From the NCBI RefSeq assembly GCF_000482705.1, contig NZ_AXWO01000004.1, positions 1-64,000 on the forward strand: a DNA stretch of 64,000 nucleotides. Direction: 5' to 3'. Shown piece by piece: positions 41,889-50,114 of the stretch; the first letter of the stretch is position 1, and the number at the start of each line of letters is the position of its first letter. The notes beneath the pieces are model-generated. The model worked only from the letters and a program-made list of their open reading frames with translations. It ran no database searches and had not been told where the DNA came from. The DNA comes from Glycomyces arizonensis DSM 44726. GTDB lineage: Bacteria > Actinomycetota > Actinomycetes > Mycobacteriales > Micromonosporaceae. Position numbers and translations under genes: made by a program.

Positions 41889-42461
41889 GTGAGTGCCGCA
41901 CCGGAACTTCCCACCACCAGGCGCCGCTGCGCGCGAGTGCTGCTCGTCGACGAGGACGACCGGCTCCTGCTGTTCTACAGCAACGGCTTCGTGGCGCCGG
42001 GCGTCGAGTACTACGTCACCGTCGGCGGCGGCGCCGAGGACGGCGAGTCCCTCGCCGAGGCCGCCGTGCGCGAGGTGCTGGAGGAGACCGGGCTGGTCCT
42101 CGACCCGGCCGATCTCGGCCCGGTCGTCGCGCGCACCGCGGGCGTCTGGTCGGACACGCCGGACTCGCTCGCGTACAACGACGAGTCGTACTTCCACTGC
42201 CGCGTCCCGCACTTCGCTCCCGTGCGCGACGGGCTCGAGGAGGTCGAGCGGCAGGAGTTCAACGAGGCCCGCTGGCTCACCGCCGAGCAGCTCGCGGCCG
42301 CCGACGGGATCGTCTTCCCCGCTCCGGTCGCCGGTCTCCTCAAAGCACTCAACGCCGGTTCGGTACCCGTTGCGCCCGTTGTACTCCCATGGGGCGCTTG
42401 GTGCTGGGACGCGAATAGAGGGTGGACGGCGATCGAGCGCCCCGGGATACTCGAGCGATGA
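41889..42461 (+). CDS. NUDIX hydrolase 2 of 4
   Basis: A 190-residue protein starting at GTG 41889. The NUDIX box GGGAEDGESLAEAAVREVLE-ETGL is complete with the REVLEE metal ligands. The C-terminus continues past the fold with a short tail (GAWCWDANRGWTAIERPG). The stop overlaps the start of the third gene in ATGA. Similarity to its neighbour upstream in both the core and the C-terminal helix (PVAGLLKALNAG versus GLAGVLKRLMGG) shows local duplication. Confidence 0.92.
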   Translation: MSAAPELPTTRRRCARVLLVDEDDRLLLFYSNGFVAPGVEYYVTVGGGAEDGESLAEAAVREVLEETGLVLDPADLGPVVARTAGVWSDTPDSLAYNDESYFHCRVPHFAPVRDGLEEVERQEFNEARWLTAEQLAAADGIVFPAPVAGLLKALNAGSVPVAPVVLPWGAWCWDANRGWTAIERPGILER

Positions 42462-42988
42462 GCGCGATCGAAGCGACGCCGCGAATCGACCGGCGCGGCG
42501 CCAGGGGCATCGTGGCCGACGAGCACGGCCACGTCCTGTTCATAGGCGGTTTCGCGAGGGCCGATCGACCGGCCAAGTGGCTGCTCCCCGGCGGCGGCGT
42601 CGACCCGGGCGAGACGCTGGCCGAGGCCGCGAGCCGCGAGCTGGGCGAGGAGACCGGCCTGCGCGTCGCCCCCGAGGACCTCGTCGGCCCGGTCGCCCGC
42701 CAGCTCTACCTGGGCGTGCGCGAGGACCGCCCGTGGGTGCAGGAGAACCACTTCTTCTTCACCCGCGCCGAGCGGTTCGAGCCGCGCATCTGCGGCGGCG
42801 ACGCCTACGAGCGGGACTTCGAATTCCAGTGGATCGCCGTCGACGACTTCACCGCGACCGAGGGCCTCCATCGCATCGACTCGCTCACCGTCCTGGTCAA
42901 ACGGCTCCTGGGCGGCGACATCCCGACAGCGCCGGTCGAGCTGGAGCACAGCGGCCCCCGGGCCGCATCGGAGGAGACCGCCGCATGA
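42458..42988 (+). CDS. NUDIX hydrolase 3 of 4
   Basis: A 176-residue protein from ATG 42458, overlapping the previous stop. The NUDIX box GGGVDPGETLAEAASRELGE-ETGL is intact. It differs from copies 1 and 2 in having GFARADRPAKWLLPGGGVDPG before the box, resembling the mutT-like pattern. The C-terminal VLVKRLLGGDIPTAPVELE block is shared with copy 4. The ATGA overlap with the next gene points to translational coupling along the array. Confidence 0.92.
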   Translation: MSAIEATPRIDRRGARGIVADEHGHVLFIGGFARADRPAKWLLPGGGVDPGETLAEAASRELGEETGLRVAPEDLVGPVARQLYLGVREDRPWVQENHFFFTRAERFEPRICGGDAYERDFEFQWIAVDDFTATEGLHRIDSLTVLVKRLLGGDIPTAPVELEHSGPRAASEETAA

Positions 42989-43503
42989 GCATCGAGTCCG
43001 AGACCGGGGCGGCCTTCCGTCCCGCCGCCCGCGTCATCCTCCTCGACGAGCACGACACCGTGCTCCACATGGGAGGCGACGAGTGCCTCGACGGCGTCAC
43101 CCGCTGGTTCGTCCCCGGCGGCGGCGTCGAGGAGGACGAGGACCTGGCCACCGCCGCCGTCCGCGAGGTCGCCGAGGAGACCGGCCTGGCGATCGACCCC
43201 GAGGCGCTCATCGGCCCGGTCGGCTACGGCGTCCTCACCGCGTTCCCGCACGGGCGCCTGCTGGTCCAGAAGAACTGGTTCTTCTTCCACCGCGTCCGCC
43301 GCTTCGAGCCGCGCGTCGACAGCGACGTCGCCTATGAGCAGGACCTCGGCTTCGCGTGGTTCCCGATCGACCGGTGCGGCAGCACCGACGGCACCATCGC
43401 CCCCGAGCGCCTGGTCGCGCTCGTCAAACGCCTCCGCGACGGCGACGTCCCCGCCGAACCGGTCGAGCTCGGCGGCACCTACTGCCCCCGCTTCGGCGAC
43501 TGA
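42985..43503 (+). CDS. NUDIX hydrolase 4 of 4
   Basis: A 172-residue protein from ATG 42985 in a 4-bp overlap with copy 3. The box reads GGGVEEDEDLATAAVREVAE-ETGL, which keeps the spacing and the REVAEE metal ligands although G-E at the GE turn is replaced by D-E. VALVKRLRDGDVPAEPVELG repeats the ending of copy 3. The four enzymes probably act on related nucleotide-like substrates or clean up damaged ones; none can be specified. A convergent GNAT gene ends 23 bp downstream. Confidence 0.92.
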   Translation: MSIESETGAAFRPAARVILLDEHDTVLHMGGDECLDGVTRWFVPGGGVEEDEDLATAAVREVAEETGLAIDPEALIGPVGYGVLTAFPHGRLLVQKNWFFFHRVRRFEPRVDSDVAYEQDLGFAWFPIDRCGSTDGTIAPERLVALVKRLRDGDVPAEPVELGGTYCPRFGD

Positions 43504-43526
43504 ACGGCGGCGAACGCCGGTCGCGG

Positions 43527-43961
43527 TCACACGTGGTCCGGCCAGTGCCGGTGCAGCCAGACCGTCTCCTCGCGGTCGAGATCGGTGAACCCGAATTTCC
43601 GGTACAGCCCGTCCGCGTCGTCGGTGGACAGGATGATCCGGCGCACCTTCATCGCCTCGACGTCCGCCATGATCCGCTCGACCAGGAACTTGGACAGTCC
43701 GCGTCCGCGCATCGACCGGTCGATGTAGACGTCCCCGAGCCAGGCGAACACGGTCCGGTCGGTCACCAGTCGGGCGAAGCCGACCTGGCGGCCGTCGGGG
43801 TGGTAGAGCCCGTAGCAGATGGAGTGCTCCAGGGCGCTGGCGACGCGCTCGCGGGGCCGTCCCGGCGCCCAGTACGTGTCGGTGGACAGGCACCGATGGA
43901 TCCAATCGAGGTCGAGCCGTTCGGGATCGGTGGAGATGGCGAAGTCCTCAGCCTCGTGCAT
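43527..43961 (-). CDS. GNAT-family N-acetyltransferase
   Basis: A 144-residue acetyltransferase from ATG 43961. The order of motifs is typical: FAWLGDVYIDRSMRGRGLSKFL contains the acetyl-CoA pyrophosphate loop R-x-x-G-x-x, and GLYRKFGFTDLDREETVW the C-terminal strand with the conserved FGF. The N-terminus (TDPERLDLDWIHRCLSTDTYW) matches the group of small GNATs often annotated as amino-group acetyltransferases. The first 14 bp overlap the end of the STAND-TPR gene, so both belong to one transcript. Substrate unknown. Confidence 0.88.
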   Translation of the reverse strand: MHEAEDFAISTDPERLDLDWIHRCLSTDTYWAPGRPRERVASALEHSICYGLYHPDGRQVGFARLVTDRTVFAWLGDVYIDRSMRGRGLSKFLVERIMADVEAMKVRRIILSTDDADGLYRKFGFTDLDREETVWLHRHWPDHV

Positions 43962-46536
43962 GGGTGTCCTTCCGCTTGAACCGGCGCCACCTGCCGTCGG
44001 TCGCTTCGGACCCGGCCAAGCCGTGATCGCGCAGGAGGCGCCGAATCCGATCGGCGTGGCTGTTCCCGATCCCACTGTACAACTCCTCGGCCGATCCGAG
44101 CGCTGCCGCGGCCTCCTCCGATCGACCCAGCCTGAGCAGGGTCTCCCCTTTGCCCGCAAGGGCGTCGGCGGTGCCGACGTGGTCCAGAATGCGCCGGTAG
44201 AGCTCGACGGCGGCCTCGAAGTGCTCCAGGGCCTCGGCGTCGTCGCCCTCGGCCGCCGCGAGGTCCCCCAGGCCGCGCCGCGTGTCGGCCTCCACGAGCT
44301 GGTCGTGGCTCGCGCGGGCGAGGTCGAGCGCCGCGTCGTAGAGCCGCACGGCCGTCTCCAGCTCGCCGCGCAGGCGCGCCACCTCGGCGCGGCCCCAGCA
44401 GGACTCGGCGACGCCGCGCATGTCGTGGTGGTCCTGGAAGAGCCGCCCGGCCTGGCGGTAGAGCTCGAAGGACTCCTCGAACGCCGGAGCGTCGCGGACC
44501 ATCGCGATCTCCGCCAGCCCCAGCAGGCATTCGGCTTCGCCGCGATCGAGTCCGAGCGCCGAGTAGCCCTCCCGCGCCTCCTCCAAGTGCCGCGTCGCGG
44601 CGTCCCAGTCCTCGCGCAGCCGGGCGATGTGCCCGAGCCCGCCGCGGGCGGCGGCCTCGCCCTCGCCGTCGCCGAGGGCGGCGTACAACTCGACGGCCTT
44701 CGCGAGCTCCGTCTCGGCCTCGGCGTATTGGTCGGACATGCGCAGGACCCGCCCGCCGAGCGCCCGCCTGGCCTCGGCCTCGTGCAGCCGGTCGTCGAGC
44801 TCAACCGCCAGCGCCACCGCGGCCCGCAGGAACAGCTCCGCGTCGCGCGTGTAGCCGATCCGCAGCAGTGACGGACCGATCAGCAGGCACAGGTCGGCCA
44901 GGACGGTCGGCGTGTCCGGCTCGGCGTGCTCGCGGTGGTAGTTCAGGGCGTCGATCAGGTTGCGCCGCTCCATGGTGAGCCAATGGCGCGCCTCGTCGGC
45001 ATTGAGCCGCAGGTCGCTCGAGGGCAGGCGGGACCGGCGGCCCTGGGCGTCGTCGAAGCAGGCGTGGACGGCGAGGGCGTAGTCGCATTGGCGACGCAGC
45101 AGCCGCAGCCGAGCGGTCCGGCGCTGGGACGCGGAGGCGTAGCGGTCGAGCTCGGCTTCGATGTGCAGGTAGGTGCGGTCGTGGAAGCCGTAGGCGCCAT
45201 CGGAGCCGGTCTTGAGCAGCCCGAGCTCGGTGAGGGTCTCGAGGCGGGCCGCGGCCGTGTCGACGTCGGTGCGGTCGAGCGCGGCCAGGACCTCGGCGGT
45301 GAGGCGGAATCCCGGTTGCCCCGCGAGCAGCCCGAGGGAGCGGCGCGCGTCGGCGTCGAGCCGTTCGACGGCGAAGCGGTGGGCGGCGGCCTCGAAGTCG
45401 CCGGCGCCCGCGACTTCGAGCAGGTTGCCGAACTCGGGCTCGGGCCTGCCGTCGAGGAAGCGGATCAGGGGGATCGCCAGCGGCGTGGCGGCGATGCCGC
45501 GGATGAGGCCGTCGATCCGGTCGGCGTCGCCGTCGCCGAGCCCGGCGAGGTGGCGCAGGACCGTCTCGATGGGCAGCGCGGGGATGGCCACGCGGTGGGC
45601 GAGCAGGCCGGGCGGGGCCACGCGGCTGGAGACGATGACGACGCAGCGGCCGTCGCCGGGCAGGAACGGTTCGACCTGGCCGATGTCGAGGGCGTCGTCG
45701 AGGACGATCGCCTGGACGTCGCGTCTGCGCACCACGGTCTTCCACTGGGCGCGCAGTTCGGCCTCGGGGAGGCGGTCGGCGCCGACGACGTCGTAGCGGC
45801 GCAGCAGGTCGGCGAGGGGCCGGTGCGCGTCGGTGTCGCGGAAGGCGCCGCCGCCCAGTTCGCGGGAGGAGGCGCGCAGGCGGACGAAGGGGACGGCCAG
45901 GCCGTCGCGCTCGTCGAGGCGGCGGGCGAGTTCGACGGCCAGCGTGGTCTTGCCCGAGCCCGCTTCGCCGTGGATCCAGATGACGGTGGCTCCGGCGGCG
46001 GTGCGGCAGTGGTCGAGCAGGTCGGCGATCGCCTCCTCGCGGCCCAGGACGGCGTCGTCGGACACGGGCAGGGCGAATCCGCTGCCGGTGAAGTCGATGT
46101 CCCCGGAGTCGCCGGGGCCGAGGTAGGACTTGCGGGCGTCCTGGATGCGGTCGTGGAGGTGCTGGAGGGCGCCGCCGGTGCCGCCTTGGAGGCCGACTTC
46201 GTCCAGGAGCGCCTCCCGGAGCGCCCGGACGAACCGGGCCGGGTCGGCGCCCGCGAAGGACTCGGGGGCGGTGTCGCCGAGGCGGCGGGCGAGGCTGTCG
46301 CGCAGGATGAGGTTGCCGTAGTCGTCGATGAACTCGTCCTCGCGGAGGCCGGCGAGGAGGCTCCGCAGCGCGGGGACCGCGCCGGGTCCGCCGCCGGAGG
46401 TATTCAGGGCCTTGGCGATCGAGCGGTTCACGGCGCGTTGGAGGGCCCGGCGCACGCGCAGCCGGGGGAGCCGCTCGCGGAAGGACAGCCCGAGGAGGTC
46501 TGAGATGAGGCCGACGATCTCGAAGACGAATCCCAT
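43948..46536 (-). CDS. STAND NTPase with TPR repeats (NB-ARC/SARP-less AfsR type)
   Basis: An 862-residue signalling ATPase. ATG 46536 is chosen as start; the frame continues further upstream but with no family similarity. Residues 1-150 are an uncharacterised helical effector-like region (FVFEIVGLISDLLGLS and LREDEFIDDYGNLILRD). The NTPase module has Walker A GEAGSGKT at 190-197, Walker B AIVLDD at 276-281 and a sensor VIVSSRV near 310. A winged-helix/ARM part follows, and from about 560 to the end lie six or more tetratricopeptide repeats. STAND proteins switch on when the repeats bind a signal. Some act in antiphage defence, others regulate metabolism. It overlaps the GNAT gene by 14 bp. 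Confidence 0.86.
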   Translation of the reverse strand: MGFVFEIVGLISDLLGLSFRERLPRLRVRRALQRAVNRSIAKALNTSGGGPGAVPALRSLLAGLREDEFIDDYGNLILRDSLARRLGDTAPESFAGADPARFVRALREALLDEVGLQGGTGGALQHLHDRIQDARKSYLGPGDSGDIDFTGSGFALPVSDDAVLGREEAIADLLDHCRTAAGATVIWIHGEAGSGKTTLAVELARRLDERDGLAVPFVRLRASSRELGGGAFRDTDAHRPLADLLRRYDVVGADRLPEAELRAQWKTVVRRRDVQAIVLDDALDIGQVEPFLPGDGRCVVIVSSRVAPPGLLAHRVAIPALPIETVLRHLAGLGDGDADRIDGLIRGIAATPLAIPLIRFLDGRPEPEFGNLLEVAGAGDFEAAAHRFAVERLDADARRSLGLLAGQPGFRLTAEVLAALDRTDVDTAAARLETLTELGLLKTGSDGAYGFHDRTYLHIEAELDRYASASQRRTARLRLLRRQCDYALAVHACFDDAQGRRSRLPSSDLRLNADEARHWLTMERRNLIDALNYHREHAEPDTPTVLADLCLLIGPSLLRIGYTRDAELFLRAAVALAVELDDRLHEAEARRALGGRVLRMSDQYAEAETELAKAVELYAALGDGEGEAAARGGLGHIARLREDWDAATRHLEEAREGYSALGLDRGEAECLLGLAEIAMVRDAPAFEESFELYRQAGRLFQDHHDMRGVAESCWGRAEVARLRGELETAVRLYDAALDLARASHDQLVEADTRRGLGDLAAAEGDDAEALEHFEAAVELYRRILDHVGTADALAGKGETLLRLGRSEEAAAALGSAEELYSGIGNSHADRIRRLLRDHGLAGSEATDGRWRRFKRKDTHARG

Positions 46537-46906
46537 GGGTTTGGGCTCCAGACGGGGCAGGGGGCGGAGGCGGGACCGCTTTCCAATGTACCGCGACCGA
46601 TCAAGCCCCCCAGGGCATTCGAGCCGCTGACGACGGGAGGGGCGGGCCGGAGCCCGCCTCTCCCGCTCGGTTCGTTCGGGTCGAGATGGCCGACCGCCGA
46701 TGGTCGTGGGACGGGGCGGCCGGTGCGGCGGTCGTTCCCCATCGCCGCGGTCGACGCGAGGACGCGCGCGGCGACGCGGGAGCACACTCCTCTGGCGCCC
46801 TGATCGAGTCGGCGACCGACCCTCTGGACGGGTAGGTTGTTCCCGTCCCCGGCGGCGCACACCGACGGCGCCGCGGGGCACGGGACGCGGAAGGGGGGCA
46901 CCGGCC
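46537..46906. other. Divergent intergenic region, nothing specific seen
   Basis: Separates the STAND-TPR gene from the serine hydrolase gene. No clear palindrome or extra gene was found. GGAAGGGGG at 46889-46897 probably serves the TTG start at 46907. Confidence 0.35.
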
Positions 46907-47764
46907 TTGATCGACTCGTTCTTCGAGCCGCTCGGCGCCGTCGCGCACGCGCACATCAGGGACCTGGACGACGGCCGCTGCCTCGGCGTGCGGGAGACCG
47001 AGCCGGTCATCCTCGTCTCCGTGGTCAAGGTCTTCATCGCCTGGGAGTTCCGGCGCCAGGTGGAGGAGGGCCTGATCGACCCCGGCGCGCCGGTGCGGGT
47101 CACGGCCGCCGACCGGCTCGGCGGGACCGGCACCGCCGGTTTCCGGCACGACGCCACCCTCAGCGTCGAGGACCTGGCCGCACTCATGATGGAGGTCTCG
47201 GACAGCACCGCCGCCGACCTGGTGACCAAGCACATCGGCGCGAAGGCGCTGCGGAGCCTGCCCGCCCGGCTGGGGCTGGAGGGCACGCGGCTCATCGGCA
47301 GCCCCCGCGCGATCCTCGAGCACGTGGCCGACGACCTCGGCCTCTCGGACCTGGAGGCACTGGCCCACGTGCTCGCGAACGGGGCGGTCACGACCGAGGA
47401 GCTGCGCGGCACGAGCGCGTGGGACCCGCTGCGCACCAACGTTTCGACGGCCGCCGACATGACGGCCTTCCTGGATCACGTGTGGGCCGGGCCCGAGCCG
47501 GTCCGGCGCGACGTCCGCACCTGGATGGGGCGCCAGCTCACCGGCGGGCGGCTCACCCGCCTGGCACCCAGCGAGGTGCGCTCGTTCGGGCGCTCCGGCT
47601 CGCTCCCCGGCTGGCTCAACGAGGTGGCGGTCTGGGAATGGCCCGACGGCCGCCGCCACGCCATCGCGGTCTTCGTCCGGATCGGCCGCGGGAACTTCCG
47701 CGAGGTCGAACTGGCCATGAGCCGCGCCGCCCTGCACCTCACCGAGCAACTCGGCAGTCGGTAG
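46907..47764 (+). CDS. Class A beta-lactamase-like serine hydrolase, cytoplasmic
   Basis: A 285-residue protein. The start TTG 46907 is preceded by a G-rich Shine-Dalgarno, and no secretory signal is present. The fold motifs are SVVK (Ser38-Lys41) as S-x-x-K, SDS (SDSTAAD) in place of SDN, and GRSGSL in place of KTG. Length and order match class A penicillin-recognising enzymes, but without export it cannot act on the cell wall, and the general-base Glu of the omega loop is not obvious. A esterase or amidase role on an internal compound seems more likely than resistance. It is convergent with the LysR-like gene. Confidence 0.8.
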   Translation: MIDSFFEPLGAVAHAHIRDLDDGRCLGVRETEPVILVSVVKVFIAWEFRRQVEEGLIDPGAPVRVTAADRLGGTGTAGFRHDATLSVEDLAALMMEVSDSTAADLVTKHIGAKALRSLPARLGLEGTRLIGSPRAILEHVADDLGLSDLEALAHVLANGAVTTEELRGTSAWDPLRTNVSTAADMTAFLDHVWAGPEPVRRDVRTWMGRQLTGGRLTRLAPSEVRSFGRSGSLPGWLNEVAVWEWPDGRRHAIAVFVRIGRGNFREVELAMSRAALHLTEQLGSR

Positions 47765-47779
47765 ATCTCCGATCGGCGG

Positions 47780-48088
47780 TCAGTAGATCTCCGACCACGG
47801 GCGCGGCGGCTCCGCCCGCTCCTCGGCCGCCGCCCGCCCGACGAGCGTCCGCATCCGGCGGTACCGGCTCAGCAGCTCGGGCGCCTCGCGCATGAGCGTG
47901 TGACCCGCCGAGGTCAGGGACACCTGCTTCCCGCTCCGGTCGAACAGCTCGGCGCCGAGCTCCTTCTCCAGGCGCCGGATGCGCTGGCTCAACGGCGGCT
48001 GCTCCATGCCGAGACGCTCCGCCGCCCTGCCGAAGTGGCGTTCCTCACCCACCGCCAGGAAGCACTCCAGGTGTCGCATGATGTCCAT
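47780..48088 (-). CDS. LysR-type DNA-binding protein lacking the effector domain
   Basis: A 102-residue protein, about a third of normal LysR length. MDIMRHLECFLAVGEERHFGRAAERLGMEQPPLSQRIRRLE (split by eye as winged-helix helices 1-3) and LFDRSGKQVSLTSAGH are the classical LysR N-terminal winged helix. After the linker helix (ELLSRYRRMRTLVGRAA) it ends. There is no trace of the substrate-binding domain downstream. It is either a truncated pseudogene or a stand-alone DNA-binding regulator. It is divergent from the duplicated metallo-hydrolase genes, the usual LysR arrangement. Confidence 0.82.
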   Translation of the reverse strand: MDIMRHLECFLAVGEERHFGRAAERLGMEQPPLSQRIRRLEKELGAELFDRSGKQVSLTSAGHTLMREAPELLSRYRRMRTLVGRAAAEERAEPPRPWSEIY

Positions 48089-48097
48089 GCGGCGACG

Positions 48098-48135
48098 ATA
48101 TCAATCTTCGTATCGGTCCATATCACCGTTGATAT
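48098..48135. promoter_or_regulatory. Inverted repeat between LysR-like and metallo-hydrolase genes
   Basis: ATATCAA (48098-48104) and TTGATAT (48129-48135) frame a 24-nt centre that contains further ATATC/GATAC words. The repeat lies in the 83-bp divergent gap and is a plausible LysR-type binding site with several half sites. Confidence 0.6.
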
Positions 48136-48171
48136 TGGACAGAACCGGGCGAGGTCGGCTTGACTGCCGCC

Positions 48172-49134
48172 ATGGAACGACAACGCACCCGAGTGACCAG
48201 GCGCCGCCTGTGGATCACCGCAGGAACCGGCGTCGCCCTCGTCGCCGGCTCGAAGCTGGTCGGGGACACCGTCCTCACCGCGTCGGCCGACGAGGCCGAG
48301 CCGGGGGACCGACCGCCGGTCGAGGCCCGGTGGCTCGGCACCAACGCCTGGGAGCTCAAGAGCGAGCACGCCACCGTGCTCATCGACCCGTGGGTGAGCC
48401 GCTTCCCGACCGGCGCCTACAAGGACGGGGCCGACCCGGAGACCCGCATCGAGGTCTACCCGGCGGTGATCGACGAGCACATCGGCGGCGCCGACTGCGT
48501 GCTCGTGACGCACGGGCACTGGGACCACATCGCGGACGTCCCGTACATCGCTACCGAGACCGGCGCGACCGTGCTGGGCACCGAGACGCACCTCAATCTG
48601 CTGCGGGCCCTGGACGCCCCCGAGGAGCAGCTCGGACAGGTCTCGGGCGGCGAGCGGTACGGGTTCGACGGCTTCACCGTCGAGGTGTTCCGGTCCTCGC
48701 ACGCGCCGAGCGGCGAGCACAAGCAGATCCTGTTCTCCGGCAGCCGCCTCGGCGGGGTGCCGGATCGCCCCAAGCGGATCGGGGACCTCGTCGAAGGCGG
48801 CAGCCTGACCTACCTGGTGGACTTCGGCGGTGTCTCCTTCTTCAACGCGGGCTCGGCGAACGTCCTGGAACGCGAGATCGAGGGCATCCGCCCGACGGTG
48901 CTGTTCCTCCAGCCCGGCGGCGGCCACACGCCCGACTACGTCGAGCGCCTGCTCGAGGCCACCGGCTACCCGCCGTACGTCGTCCCGACGCACTGGGACG
49001 ACTTCGACGAGCCCCTGACCGAGCCCGCCGTGCCGGGCAAGGACTGGAAGACGGTGCGCGACCGCGTCGCCGCCGCCAGCCCCGATTCCGAATTCGTCCT
49101 CATCGACCACCTGGAGCGCCATGTCTTCAACTGA
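48172..49134 (+). CDS. Metallo-beta-lactamase-fold hydrolase, exported (Tat-like signal)
   Basis: A 320-residue protein from ATG 48172 (TTG 48160 is possible). The leader has consecutive arginines (TRRRLWITAGTGVALVAG) like a twin-arginine signal, and the mature part begins near residue 38. The metal motif is VTHGHWDH in about the middle of the first half, with further His in SSHAPSGEH and a C-terminal LIDHLER. It resembles UlaG/COG2220 hydrolases (lactonase or phosphodiesterase-like). The next gene is a leaderless paralogue overlapping it by 14 bp. Confidence 0.86.
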   Translation: MERQRTRVTRRRLWITAGTGVALVAGSKLVGDTVLTASADEAEPGDRPPVEARWLGTNAWELKSEHATVLIDPWVSRFPTGAYKDGADPETRIEVYPAVIDEHIGGADCVLVTHGHWDHIADVPYIATETGATVLGTETHLNLLRALDAPEEQLGQVSGGERYGFDGFTVEVFRSSHAPSGEHKQILFSGSRLGGVPDRPKRIGDLVEGGSLTYLVDFGGVSFFNAGSANVLEREIEGIRPTVLFLQPGGGHTPDYVERLLEATGYPPYVVPTHWDDFDEPLTEPAVPGKDWKTVRDRVAAASPDSEFVLIDHLERHVFN

Positions 49135-49963
49135 GATCACCGTCCGCTGGCTGGGCACGAACGCCTGGGAGATCACCGGGAACGGCGCGACCGTCCTCGT
49201 CGACCCGTGGGTGACGCGCTTTCGCACCGGCGCGCCGAAAGGCGAGGAGTGGGACATGGACACGCCCTTGGAGATCGACGAGGCGGCCGTGGACGAGCAC
49301 ATCGGCGGCGCCGACTGCGTGCTCGTCACGCACGGGCACTGGGACCACATCACCGACGTCCCGTACGTGGCCGCCAAGACCGGCGCGACCGTGCTGGGCA
49401 CCGAGACGCACCTGAACCTCCTGCGGGCCCTGGACGCCCCCGAAGCACAGCTCGGGCAGGTCTCGGGCGGCGAGCGGTACCGGTTCGACGGCTTCACCGT
49501 CGAGGTCTTCGGCGCCCACCACAACCCCGGAGGCAGGCACAAGCGGCTGCTGTTCGCGGGCAGCCGCGTCGGCGGGGTGCCGAAGCGTCCCAAGACCGTC
49601 AGGGACCTGGTGGAGGGCGGCAGCCTGGCCTACCAGGTGACGATGGGGGAGGCGACGCTCTTCATCGGCTGCACGGCGAACTTCCAGGAACGCGAGCTCG
49701 AGGGGATCCGCCCCACGGTGCTGTTCATGCAGTCCGGCGGCGCTGGCGAGCGCGGCGCGCGGTACGCCGAGCGCCTGCTGAACGCCGCGGGGCATCCGCC
49801 GTACGTCGTGCCGACGCACTGGGACGACTACGAGGAGCCTCTGACCGAGCCGGCGGTCGACTGGCTGGGGGCGCACGCCTTGGGGGAGCAGGTGGCCGAG
49901 TTCAGCCCCGAATCGGAGTACGTCCTCCTGGACCACCTGGAGTCCTTCACGTTCGAGGGCTGA
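49121..49963 (+). CDS. Metallo-beta-lactamase-fold hydrolase, cytoplasmic paralogue
   Basis: A 280-residue copy of the preceding protein without its signal peptide, starting at ATG 49121. Shared stretches include VRWLGTNAWE, IGGADCVLVTHGHWDH, GTETHLNLLRALDAPE and PYVVPTHWDD, so the pair arose by tandem duplication and then split into an exported and an internal form. Metal-binding His and Asp residues are retained in both. The substrate is unknown. Differences cluster in the substrate region (SSHAPSGEH versus GAHHNPGGRH). Confidence 0.88.
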   Translation: MSSTEITVRWLGTNAWEITGNGATVLVDPWVTRFRTGAPKGEEWDMDTPLEIDEAAVDEHIGGADCVLVTHGHWDHITDVPYVAAKTGATVLGTETHLNLLRALDAPEAQLGQVSGGERYRFDGFTVEVFGAHHNPGGRHKRLLFAGSRVGGVPKRPKTVRDLVEGGSLAYQVTMGEATLFIGCTANFQERELEGIRPTVLFMQSGGAGERGARYAERLLNAAGHPPYVVPTHWDDYEEPLTEPAVDWLGAHALGEQVAEFSPESEYVLLDHLESFTFEG

Positions 49964-50037
49964 GGCGCCGCGGTCGGGCCTGCCGTGCTTCCCCGCACGG
50001 GGATGACGTGATCGTCGACGACTGCGCACCGTACGGC

Positions 50038-50094
50038 GAAGAGGGTCTCGATGCCCTGACGCTCATGCACGCTTCAGGCAACGAGACCCTCTTC
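50038..50094. terminator. Bipartite hairpin terminator between convergent genes
   Basis: A perfect 13-bp outer stem, GAAGAGGGTCTCG (50038-50050) with CGAGACCCTCTTC (50082-50094), and a bulged inner stem, TGCCCTGA/TTCAGGCA. It stands between the metallo-hydrolase and gnd, and has a T-rich right edge (CTTCTTC). Confidence 0.85.
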
Positions 50095-50114
50095 TTCACG
50101 CCCCGATCGACCGT

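Noticed and set aside
44926-46503. A 525-codon open frame opposite the STAND gene
   Set aside because: It is antisense to a protein with clear Walker and TPR motifs and has no motif or ribosome binding site of its own.
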